From: Trogon surrucura
Lineage: Eukaryota; Chordata; Aves; Trogoniformes; Trogonidae
Length of the DNA: 64,000 nt
Direction: 5' to 3'
Assembly: GCA_020746105.1 (NCBI GenBank)
Contig: CM036658.1
Span: forward strand, 32,079,099 to 32,143,098
Shown here: positions 22,286-32,669 of the stretch, one piece after another
Position numbering within the stretch: the stretch's first letter is position 1
Layout: each line of letters opens with the position of its first letter
Position numbers and translations under genes: made by a program
Notes under the pieces: model-generated
The model's database searches: none
Seen by the model: only the letters and a program-made list of their open reading frames with translations
What the model was told of the DNA's origin: nothing

Positions 22286-25200
22286 TTCTGACAAGTCAGT
22301 TCTAGCTTGAGCCACTGCCACTTCACTTCTAGTGTACAGCAGTGAATTCTCTCTACTGCCTTTTTCCCATCTTTCCCAAGGTCATGTGAAAATCTCAAGG
22401 CCAAGGAGAAGAATCCTGTCTCTTTATCAACATGATTGTGGAAGCAGAGTGATGACTGAAAGGAGCTGAAAGGTGCTTCTATGCCTTGCTTTCAATATAT
22501 GCACAACATTGAAGATCTTTCACACAAGATAAATCTCATAACAAAACATAAACTGTACAGATATTATAAAGTTTTAATATGTGTTTCTTATCAGACTCCT
22601 TTCTGACTTCTCTAAATCCATTTTTAATAGTTCAAAAATGAAAGTTCAAACAAGCTTTTGACAAATTCAAGTACTTTCACTGCATTTCAGTAAAAATATT
22701 TTGGTACATGGGTCTGTATTCTTTATGAAAATAACTGACCTTTTCAATAATAACCTTGGAATTCAGACAGCTTTTTAATTACTCAAAAGGCTACCAGAAA
22801 TACTAGAATAACAATTCTGACATATTTGGATTTCTAAGGTACCTAAAAACTGATTTAAATACATTGAAAAATGCCACTGCACACATTGATGAAGGTGGAG
22901 TGTTATTTTTTCTGTAAAAACTGTCTATAAGTCATGGAAACAAAGTAAATAATAATAAGAAAATAGTCAACAGCCCTATTTTGGGCATGAAAGCACTGAA
23001 ATATGCCATAAAATATCTATAACCAGTAAGTAGGACACATGCATATCACACCTGGCACGTTCTGCATATGCCCCTCCTGCCATGAAAAAAAAATGCTTGT
23101 TCACTGTTTTGAAAATGTTTCAAAACAGCCTTACATTTTAAATGATGGACAGGGAGGCTTAGTGGTCTGAAGTCTTGGAGGGTATGGAAATCCCACTGAA
23201 GGTGCTCAGATGCTGCAACCCAGTAACTAGCTTCTTTTTTTTATTTAGGTAGCCCAAAGAGGTATTTCACTAAACATTATATTTTGTCAGTTTTTCATTT
23301 TAAGATATCAGGGAGATGACTCATATCTAAACCATGCTGAATTGTGTTCTTTCAAAAGCTTCAGTCCAGACTGGAAGGAAAGGATCCTTGAATCTCCTCG
23401 GTAATGGCTGGCAGAAGAACAAGAATTCTGTTATTTGAAAAGACTGGTGTTTTTATTCTAGAATAAGCTGTTGAGGGGAGAGGGTTACCTCTCCGGTGGT
23501 ACCAGCAACAAAGAATTTACCTGAAAATTTGGAAACTCACAGCCAAGTCCTTTATTCATCATGTCTTGTTTTGGTCTGAAATTCCACCCTAAACTCAAGG
23601 GACAGAGCTGGTCAATTTTTTTTTTTTTTTAGACAGAAAACTTTCTTCTTTCTAAAATACAGTCCTGTAAAATGTTTATTTTTCATGTGCCTAGGATACT
23701 ACCATCGCTTTTTGTTGTTATCTGTCTAAATAAGAGTACAAAAGTGGCAGGGACTGGTATCTCTTGGCAATGTTACTCTTGGGAACTGTGGTCTTGTTTG
23801 ACTGTAATGTCATGGTGATTATTTTCCCTGTATTGTTAATATTACACTTCATCATGAAATTCTACTGTGTCTTCAGATTGTCAGTTACTTTAGACCATCT
23901 GGCTCTCTCTTAGGAGATGATAGGCACATACTACAGCTGATCCAAGAGAAAAAATATTATTATTCAAGGTGGTTTTTACAGGCAAAATAATGTTTCTGTA
24001 ACTGAGAGGTTAAATTTAAGTCTTACGTTTAAGTCTTATATGTAAGTGTTACATCTGTCTGCAACTGAACCTTCGTCATATTAAAGCCTGTGAAAATACT
24101 GCCATAAACTTAAGCTATGTCAGGACTTCTTCCCAGTTTTCTACTGCGATTACTTAAAAAAAAAAAATTGATAATAAATTTCCCATGAGCATTACACAAT
24201 ATTTGCTTAAAAACTCACTGTTCTAGCTGAAGATTTCCATCAGGCTCATTACTTTATTTACCAAAAGCAAACATGATGGGATGGGAATACAAAGAGATGA
24301 ATCACACTTTATAAGTCATCCTAACAAAAAAACCTTCTTACATGTTTGCCTAATAACATCAGTCCTAAATTATGTGTAAATTTGTTAGTCTTTCTAGTGA
24401 GTTCAATCTGTTTTGGATTCAGTAAAAAAACCCAGGAGCTTTCATCTGAAAAGCTACTAATTTTACTTAAATAATACTGATTAAAATAATTCTAGGACTT
24501 TAAAAATGCTAGATAATTGTGAACTATCCAATTACAATTATTATTCCACCAGATACATATACACAGTAAATTTTACCTCTAAAAAAACTAAAATTTAAAA
24601 ATCTGACTTAGTTGTCTTCTGTTCTTACAAGAAACTATAAGGGGGAAAAAAAGAGCATGAGCAGAAATAGCAAAAACTGCTCTTGCACACAGCTTCAATG
24701 CGCACCAGAGCAGAAGCACCTGGAAACCTTGGATCTAAGTCCTTATCCTGACCCAGTGCAGTCTGACAGTTCACAAAGCCGGGAGGTCCAGCAGTAGTTT
24801 TTTCTTTAAAGATGTGTTCAAGGCAGAGATACAGTGGGATCAGATGGAATTAGCAATTCTGAAAAGCAGCAACTGCTCCCGTTAAACTACTTGTTTAACA
24901 AGTTGGGAAAGAAGGGGGTATTCATCAAAGTGTATGACATAGGATTATTCTCCATAGTTTCCTTTTTGGTTCAGTGGGAGAAGAGATGCTTTTCAGTGGA
25001 TGGTTCTGAGCCACAGACTACATCAGATATAGTGGGTTGGGTTAACATTAGCCTTTGCAATTATCGCCCTTCCATTGACCATAATTTATCATTAAAGAAT
25101 ATTCAATTATGTGTATGGCCATCTGTATGTCTTTCAAGGGATACATTTATCCAGTGAAGTTCAATATTCTTTCAGGAAGATGTTTCTATGGAAAAGGTCA

Positions 25201-27000
25201 GAGAATACTTGCAATAAGCACTGAGAAATCTATGGGGCAAAAAAAGCATCTGCAATAGAAAACTAGATCTCAAATGATACAATAAAAAAAGATTTAAAGC
25301 CATTCTAGTTTCCGTCCCTTTACACATCATTAATATCTACTGCTTCAAGTCACTTCAAATCAAGCATCCCAGCATTTTATTTTAAGTTAAAAGTTTGTCT
25401 TGCTTCAAAGAACACATAAAATGGTAGAACAAAAAAAAATATTAAAATACTATATCTTAAATAATACTGAAAGATGGGGCAGACTAAATGGTGTAGAGAG
25501 AATAAAGAGATTAGACTGAAATTCATTGCATTTTCATTGTTTTGTTTTTTTTTCCCCCTTCATGCAGCTACTTGTAATGGCCCTACTTTTCTGAAACAAG
25601 CAGCAAGTGGGTGGAGGTTTAGACTCACATTTGCATGCTAATCTACCCACTTGTCTTTCAAGAGGATGTGATTTATTCAGACGTGCCATAGGATCACTGC
25701 AGTTTCAGTCCTGAGGTTGTTTATACTCTGTGATCAAGACCAGAGACCAGTTACACCCTTCATGCTACTGTTTACGCTTTTTTAAGAATGGAGTTTAAAT
25801 AATTAAAAAATGTACATTTCAAGAAGTATATATTTCCTGAAATAGAACTCACCCTGGAAGCTGTTAATCTTGTCAACTGTAGCTCATTTGTACTGCTGCA
25901 TCCCAGTAAGGTCGGTTAGTAATTTAATGACTGAAGCACAATTTACATAACAAAAATAAATGCATAGGTGTATTATACAAAAAGCAAATTCCTTATTCCT
26001 CTTATTGAAGAAATAAAACCAAAATTAGGAAAAAAATGCATATAATTGCAGAAAAATAGCCATTTATAAAGATTAAGTTGTATAAAATTTGAGAGACTGG
26101 TTATTTTTTTTAATTGAATTACTAGTTTGACAAAACAGAAGGCCAGAGCATAAATCTGCATTTGAGAAAATGTTGATAAAATGAATATTCACATCGTAGA
26201 CTCTCAGTGTCAAGTTTTGTTTATTTACAATAAGATGAAATACAGAAAAACAGTCCATCCGAATTACTATAAATAAGAATAAATATAAAATAGGTGCAGC
26301 TAGGAAGAAAAGCAGACACATAGATAGAAAGAGGTGTGAAGTGCATTATGTACCATACACATAATGCATTGTGAACCTTCGTCCAAGACCAATCTTTAAC
26401 AAAGTAGAAAAGATCGGTGTAATCAGATCTTGGCTTCATTCAATAAACTGAAATTGTGAAGCTGTTCCTGATCAGAGGAAGAGGTATGATTTAGGGGGGA
26501 AGTAGGAAAGGATAGGAATTTTTGTTCTTTTGTCAAACATTCACCTAACTGGTGATCACATTGCCAAAACAAGATTACAACTAGTTTTTGTTCTGAGGGT
26601 TTTGCACACTGAACTGAAAGCAAAAAGTGATACTGGAGGCAGTAATACGGGAGACTGGCAAAACCAGGGAAAAAGCAGTAGGAAGTGGACAGCAGAAGGA
26701 AGGAAAGGGGAAAGGAAAAAAATGGAAAAGATTTTTAGACTGTGAAGTTTTAAAGAAATAATAATGCATTTTCCTTCAGGTAGGATTCTGAAAGGACAAT
26801 AAAGATGCAACACGGTTGATGAAGATTTAGTTTTCTTTAAAACTAAAAGCAGCTACTGCTGAAGAGCTTATGTAATATGATCAAAATTTGGGGCTTTTGC
26901 TTATTTATTTCTGATTACGACAATGTCATTTGTGAATAAATTAAATAATACAATTTCCTTTTCTGTCCTAAACTATACTGAAATGTTGAGTATTACAGTA
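22286..27000. other. non-coding sequence, no recognised feature
   Basis: 4.7 kb of AT-rich DNA with homopolymer runs (T14 near 23619, A11 near 24157). The 107-aa open frame at 24834-25157 and the cluster at 26073-26813 show no domain. I find no CR1 tail, LTR terminus or exon-like segment. Confidence 0.5.
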
Positions 27001-27006
27001 ATGAGG

Positions 27007-27067
27007 TAGATATAAGCATCTGTACAGTAGATATACGATATAATAGATGTACAGTAGATATAAGCAT
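27007..27067. repeat. short local duplication
   Basis: TAGATATAAGCAT occurs at 27007-27019 and 27055-27067, and GTACAGTAGATATA at 27022-27035 and 27049-27062. The interleaved copies suggest a small tandem duplication with rearrangement. Confidence 0.8.
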
Positions 27068-27220
27068 TTAGTTGCTTTAGTGGTTATCAACAATTAACAA
27101 AGTAGCTCATATTTACTTTGTTTTATTTATATTAACATCAATTTTAAATAGTTTATGCTAACATTAGTAGCATCACACCTAAATTTACTTTCAATATATA
27201 TCAGAATTCCAGGCCTTTGA

Positions 27221-27568
27221 TGTCATTGTAGAGACGGACACGACCCATCTGAGTGGTGATAAAAGTGGCTCAAAAATGGCTACTTTATTGTACAAAGGGT
27301 GTGCCTTTTATACATAGTCGAAGGTAGTAGAAGAAGGTAGCGTGGCCTTTGCATATAGGTTAAACATGTGTTGTTCAAGTTCTAGTTGGTTAACACTGAG
27401 CAGTTTCCGGCTGGGCTCATCCCTCCGGATCCTGAGGGAGAAGGTTATGCAAACTTGTCCAAACTCAGTGCACACAATTTCCCATCTCAAGGGTACACTG
27501 GGAATTTGTCAAGGTCAATGTCTTCAACCAATGCCAGGTTCTCAGCAGTCCAGCTGCCGTCCCCCACA
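27221..27568 (-). mobile_element. solo LTR, short retrovirus-like, 348 bp, with TSD
   Basis: Minus-strand LTR starting TGTGGGGG (27568) and ending CAATGACA (27221), flanked by 6-bp sequences CTTTGA (27215-27220) and CTTTGG (27569-27574), one mismatch. On minus it shows a GTATAAAAGG TATA box (27304-27313) and an AATAAA (27284-27289) about 20 bp downstream, then a short R/U5. Length, compact promoter and a 6-bp duplication fit the class II (alpharetrovirus/ERVK-like) type. No gag, pol or primer-binding site follows, so it is a solo LTR. It is unrelated to the 1.2-kb family. The mismatch in the duplication implies some age. Confidence 0.88.
27304..27313 (-). promoter_or_regulatory. TATA box of the 348-bp LTR
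   Basis: GTATAAAAGG on minus, about 15 bp upstream (in transcription order) of the AATAAA at 27284-27289. A very short R region is therefore implied. Whether it is still active in this genome cannot be read from sequence. Confidence 0.75.
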
Positions 27569-27796
27569 CTTTGGCAAAAAAGAACCTGTTTTGAAATATA
27601 AGTTGAACTTTGAAGTTAAAAGAGCAACACAGTAAGAAAAACTACCTGACTAAAGGGCAATTGCAAAAAGATTGTTTCCACCTGCAGGAGGAATATAAGG
27701 GCACATTAGATGTCAGTGGATAATAAAAATAAATGTTCCTCATAAATAAAATATAGCAGAATGCCTGTAAATATTGCTTAAATTATGTTTTGTATA

Positions 27797-28986
27797 CCTC
27801 GTGGTTTGACCCTGGCCGGCCGCCAGGTACCCACACAACCACTCTCTCACTCCCCCTTCACTGCTAGACAGGGGGAGAAAATATTTCCAAGGGCTCAGGG
27901 TCTGAGATGAGGACAGGGAGATCACTCTCATTTACCGTCCTGGGCAAAGCAGACTTGATTTTGGGGAAATTAATTGCATTTATTAAGAGAACCAATCAGA
28001 GAGGAGTAGTGAGGAATGAGAAAAAAGCAAACAGATCTTAACAAACAGAACACCTTCCCCACATCCCTCCCTTCTTCCCGGGCTTAACATCAATCCCGGT
28101 TTCTCCACCTCCTCCCCCCGAGCGGCGCAGGGGGACAGGGAATGGGGGCTGCGGTCAGTTCATCCGACGTTGGTTCCACTGCTTCTTCACTCCGGGGGAG
28201 GACTCTTCACTCTTCCCCAGGGCCACTGTGGGGTCCCTCTCACGGGAGACAAGCTTCACGCTCTCTTCTCCGGCGTGAGTCATCCCATGAAGGACAATTC
28301 ATCACAAACTGCCCAACATGAGACACCTCATGAGGGGCAGCCCACCCCTCGTGAGTCTGAGGTACAGTCCTTCAGGGGAAACTGCTCCAGTGTGAGTCCC
28401 CCGCAGTGTCCCAAAAGTCCCACCGGCCAACCTGCTCCAGCGTGGACATGCCCTCTTCCACGGGCTACAGGTTCTGGCAGCGACCTGCTCTGATGTGGGC
28501 TTCCCACGGGCTACAGCCCCCTTTCAGGTATCCACCCACACGGCGTGGAGTCCTCTACACAGTGGACATCTACACGGTGATCCTCACGGTGGACATCTGC
28601 ACCTCGCCCATGGACTGCAGGGGACAACCTGCTTCACCATGGTCTTCATCACAGACCAGGGGGACTCTCTCTGCTTCAGCATCAGGAGCTCATCCTCCCT
28701 TCCCTCCTTCACTGACCTTGGTGTCTGCAGAGATTCTCACTCCTCCATCTCTGTGCCAGCTGTTATGGCACAGTTCTTTTCCCCGTTCTTAAATATGTTT
28801 TCACAGAGGTGTTCCTCTGCTATCACCTTACTAATAGGCTCAGCCTTGGCCAGCGGCGGGTCCCTCTTTGGAGCGATCTGGCATTGGCTCTGTCAAACTC
28901 AGGGAGCTTCTAGTAGCTTCTTGCAGAAACCACCCTGCAGCTCCCCCTCCGCCGCTGCCAAAATCTGGCCAGGCCAACCCAATACA
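27797..28986 (-). mobile_element. solo LTR, long ERV family, 1190 bp, no clear TSD
   Basis: Second minus-strand copy of the LTR family at 12657-13850, starting TGTATTGGG at 28986. Its 3' end has decayed from TGTCATGG to CCTCGTGG (read on +). AATAAA lies at 27979-27984. Flanks are GTATA and CCTAT, which do not match, so the duplication has decayed or the ends come from recombination between copies. The longest open frame of the window (166 aa, 28495-28995 on +) lies antisense inside this LTR and is not a host gene. Confidence 0.92.
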
Positions 28987-30214
28987 CCTATGTAGAATTA
29001 ACACAATAGGACAATTCACACAGGTAATTCTCAATTTTTCAGTCAAACGTCTCCAAAGTTTGAACAGTAATAATCTGAAATACAGGTGGTACCATGTGTA
29101 TAAATTCTCCCAGTAGACATCTGCCACATCTCAGTACTGAAATCACACTGATACTGGTTTTTATGCTAAAGCGAGACTTTTTCAAGTCCCCTTTTAACAA
29201 GGTAAAGGCATTTCACAGTGGTTTCTCAGATGCGGTGAAAGAAATAAAACCTCAATTTCTTATCGCAGAATATTATGAAAAAAATGTGAAAGTTTAAGCA
29301 AAAATAATGTGCCATGGTGCGTGGGCTTTGTTTCACAATACAACTGCTGACAGGGATTTACTTCACCTTGCTACATGTAATAATGGTGTGTTAGAAGCTT
29401 CAGAACTGAAGCACAACCAAAAAGTTGTGAAGACTCTCACAACATAAAGAGAAAGGACGAAAGCAGTTTGTTTTCAGTTGAAAGGCATAAAAGCAGATGT
29501 TTCTGTAACACAAGCCACCTAGTTTGGTATGCTCTGAGCCTGCAGAAAACACTTTGAAGAAAGTGTAAAGAAGTCTTATCCAAAGGAGCACTTTCTTCCT
29601 AGCCTACATCACTTGGTAGTGAGCTCATGCCCTGGAGCACTATCCTGTACTATTATTTCTACCAAAGTAGCACAGTATAATTTCAATATTCTTTCTAATC
29701 ACAGCAACATTTCCAGTGATATGAATAACTTTTTTTCACTCTACTAAACACTTATCTGCAAGGCTCTCCCGTGGTAATGAGTTTGTGGATAACTACAAGT
29801 CATCTGAAAAAATTCCTTTCTATATGTTTTGGCTTAGTTCCTCTAGACAGAAATTTGTTCACAGCTATTTCCTCCCAAAATGCTTTCTGTGATTTATTTA
29901 CCCATCTTTATTGCTTCCCAGTCATACTTTTCCCACTTCCTGTAATTCTTCTACCCTTCTTTAGAGGAAGCTTGCAGGTAGGCAGAGAAGACATGAAAGT
30001 CTGGGGTCTTCTACGAGCATGCACTCTGTCGATCTTTTCATTCTTACACTCTGGGCGTGACGGTGGGATCCCAGAAGGTGTGATAAGCCTCCTAACAAGA
30101 TGTATTTTCTTTTTAATAGCTTGTTTATCCTTCTATTAAGTAATAATAACTCAGTTAATATACTGCAAATCTCACATCAAACACCAAAATGCAGCCATTT
30201 TATGTCAATCACAA
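28987..30214. other. non-coding sequence, no recognised feature
   Basis: AT-rich. A 122-aa open frame at 29771-30139 is rich in Phe/Leu/Ser but has no motif and is likely a by-product of the pyrimidine-rich strand. Confidence 0.5.
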
Positions 30215-30570
30215 TATCACAGAATCACAGAATGTTAGGATTTGGAAGAGACCTAGAAAGATCATCTAGTCCAGTCCCCCTGCCACAGCAGGATCACCTA
30301 CAGTAGAGCGCACAGGAACGCATCCAGGCAGCTTTTGAACGTCTCCAGAGAAGGAGACACCACAACCTCCCTGGGCAGCCTCTTCCAATGCTCTATCACC
30401 CTCACAGTGAAAAAGTTTTTCCTAAAGTTTTTGTGGAACCTCCTATGCTCCAGTTTGCACCCATTGCCCCTCCTCCTATCATTGGACATCACTGAGAAGA
30501 GCCTGGCTCCGTCCTCCTGGCACTCATCCTTTACATATTTATAAACATTAATGAGGTGAACCCTCATCAT
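30215..30570 (-). mobile_element. 5'-truncated CR1 3' end
   Basis: Minus-strand CR1 with tail octamers (ATCACAGA..) at 30215 and the 3' untranslated end. The C-terminal 90 codons of ORF2 are still open, including [37 protein letters not shown] and [14 protein letters not shown]. It stops at the [10 protein letters not shown] block, which is a common 5' truncation point. The open frame and good match suggest a younger copy than the one at 22155. Its 3' end belongs to the same subtype as those at 4457 and 42240 (CCTGCCACAGCAGGATCACC on +). Confidence 0.95.
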
Positions 30571-31209
30571 TGTAAGAATAGTTTGCTGTACCTCTAAAAA
30601 AAAACATCTTGTTTAATGGCTTTGTCCGAAGAAAAATATATGTAATCCATTAATATTTTTCTCCTTGCAGTTTCAACAATCACTTCAAAGCTAAAGTATT
30701 CATGTTCTCTGAACATAGCATGTGTGTCTCTGGGTCCACATACACAGACACTTGTACACTACTTCCCATTTGAAGGTGCTCTGACATTCTTTGAGAAATT
30801 TCCCATCAATATAGAATGATGGTCTTAGAAATCACTCTACTTCTGAGTTTTGAAAACACAGATAATCTGATAGCATAGCACACTAAGCTTCCATGCCAAC
30901 AAAAAGATTCAGAAGAGATTGGCAAAGTGATTTATATCAAACTTGGGTTCACTCAGCCAGAAACTGAGTGTGTTTTACCAGACAATTAAAAAAAAAGTCC
31001 ACAACTACCCAAACAATGTATCTGTGATTTTGAGACATTCAGATAGAACAAAGGTTCTCACGTGATTTAAAACAACAAAATATTGTTGTGCAAAATTTGA
31101 GTATTGTCATTGCTGAATTATGTGTGGAAAGAGAGTAAAAACATTATTTAACATCAAGATTAAGGTTTAAAAAAAAAAATTTATTTCAACATCAATTGTA
31201 ATCATCCAG
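30571..31209. other. non-coding sequence, no recognised feature
   Basis: AT-rich spacer. No repeat or protein-like frame seen. Confidence 0.5.
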
Positions 31210-31396
31210 AGGGCTGGTTTAGTTCCGTGGGTTGAGCGTGGTGCTTGAAACACCAAAGGTCGTGGGTTCGATTCCCGTTCGGTTCTCACGTGTTGCCTGA
31301 CCTAGTCGAGAGGTGCCGTCCCTGCTCACAACAGGGAGGTTGGATTAAAATGATCTCTAAGGTCCCTTCCAGCCCAGGCTATTCTATGATTCTATA
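31210..31396 (+). mobile_element. tRNA-derived SINE with CR1 tail (TguSINE1-like)
   Basis: Composite 187-bp SINE. The head (31210-31285) is tRNA-like: A box in TGGTTTAGTTCCGTGG (31215-31230), the GAGCGTGGTGCT..AACACC arm, and a perfect B box GGTTCGATTCC (31265-31275). The closest tRNA from memory is isoleucine (AAT). The tail (from about 31300) is the 3' end of a CR1: GGGAGGTTGGATTA, TGATCTCTAAGGTCCCTTCC and ATTCTATGATTCTAT. This matches base for base most of the 3' end of the CR1 at 31436-32326. The architecture is that of the zebra finch element TguSINE1; I cannot confirm that name by alignment. A polymerase III promoter is present, but mobilisation would need CR1 enzymes. Confidence 0.88.
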
Positions 31397-31435
31397 GGAA
31401 GTTCTTCATTAACAGATAAGACCGAACTCCACTTT

Positions 31436-32326
31436 CAGACTGCACTAATACACCCTCAGCAAGTTTGCTGACACCAAGCTGTATGGTGCAGTGGACACGC
31501 TTGAGGGAAACCATCCAAAGGGACCTTGACAGGCTTGAGAAATGGGTCAGTGCAAACTGCATGAGGTTCAACAAGTCAAAATGCAAGGCCCTGCACCTGG
31601 GTCGGGCCAATCCCAGGCACAAATACAAACTGGGCACAAAGTGAGTTGAAAGTAGCCCTAAAGAAAAAGACTTGTGGGTGTTGATAGATGAGAAGCTCAA
31701 CATGAGCCGGCAGTGTGCTCATGCAGCCCAGAAGGCCGACCCTGTCCTGGAATGTGGCCAGCAGGTCAAGAGAGGTGATTCTCCTCCTTTACTCTGCTCT
31801 TGTGAGACTCCACCTCAAATACTGCGTCCAGTTCTGGTGTCTCCACCATAAGAGGGATATAGATCTGTTGGAACGAGTTCAGAGAAGGGCCACAAAGATG
31901 ACACAGGGACTGGAGCTCCTCTGCTGTAAGGACAGGATAAGGGAACTGGGACTGATCAGCCTGAGAAAGAGAAAACGGTGGGGGGGCTTTATAGCTGCTT
32001 TCCAATACCTGAAGGGAACCTACAGGAAGGCTGGAAAGGAACTTTTTATAAGAGTGTCCATTGATAGGACAAAGTGAAATGGATTTAAATTGAACAGATT
32101 TAGATTAGATCTTAGGAAAAACTTCTTCAGTACAAGAGTAGCAAGACTCTAGAATGAATTGCCCTGAAAGTTGTGATGCCCCTTCCCTGGAAGTGTTCAA
32201 GACCAGGTTGGATGAGGCCTTGAGTAACCTGGTCTAGTTGAGAGGCATCCCCGCCCATGGCAGGGAGGTTGGATTAGATGATCTCTAAGGTCCCTTCCAA
32301 CCTAGGCCATTCTATGATTCTATGAT
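31436..32326 (+). mobile_element. CR1 3' end, same tail type as the adjacent SINE
   Basis: 5'-truncated CR1 beginning within reverse transcriptase (TACACCCTCAGCAAGTTTGC, the FADDTK region at DNA level). ORF2 C-terminus is partly open (31715-32077): [60 protein letters not shown]. It ends with GGGAGGTTGGATTAGATGAT and ATTCTATG octamers. A short minus-strand open frame at 31766-32005 is a shadow. Confidence 0.95.
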
Positions 32327-32634
32327 AAAGTTCACAAGAACAGAATTCAGGGACTTAATTACTTCATGCTGCAATTGCCAGATGAGTGGTAAATCTTACT
32401 GCATGCCACAGTGTAATCTGAATGATTATGGAGCTTCCATACATGAAACCAAAATGATGTCATGTTTATAAAGGATTTCAAGACTCAGCTCAAAAAACAT
32501 AATGAGGAAAACAAGATTTATATATTCATGATTTATTTTTGCTTTGTTATATTTGGGTATTTCTGAGTGTGTTCCAGATTACATTGTACCCTCTGAAAAG
32601 CCAGTGAATCATATACATTTGACTGCGCTCTCAG
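32327..32634. other. non-coding sequence, no recognised feature
   Basis: AT-rich, no repeat or open frame of note. Confidence 0.5.
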
Positions 32635-32669
32635 TTTTGATGATTTTGATGATTTTGATGATTTTGATT
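32635..32669. repeat. 9-bp minisatellite (TTTTGATGA)n
   Basis: Three full copies and one partial copy of TTTTGATGA in tandem. In frame it reads as a repeated Ile-Leu-Met triplet, explaining the odd short open frame at 32544. Confidence 0.9.

Noticed and set aside
27797-28986. Target duplication for the second long LTR
   Set aside because: Flanks GTATA and CCTAT do not match in any alignment I tried within a few bases of the ends.
28495-28995. 166-aa open frame as a host gene
   Set aside because: It lies antisense inside a solo LTR, and related frames occur in the two other LTR copies. Kept only as a finding about the LTR family.
31210-31285. Functional tRNA-Ile gene
   Set aside because: The B box is intact, but the acceptor stem does not pair, the anticodon arm is altered, and the sequence runs straight into a CR1 tail. 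It is a SINE head.
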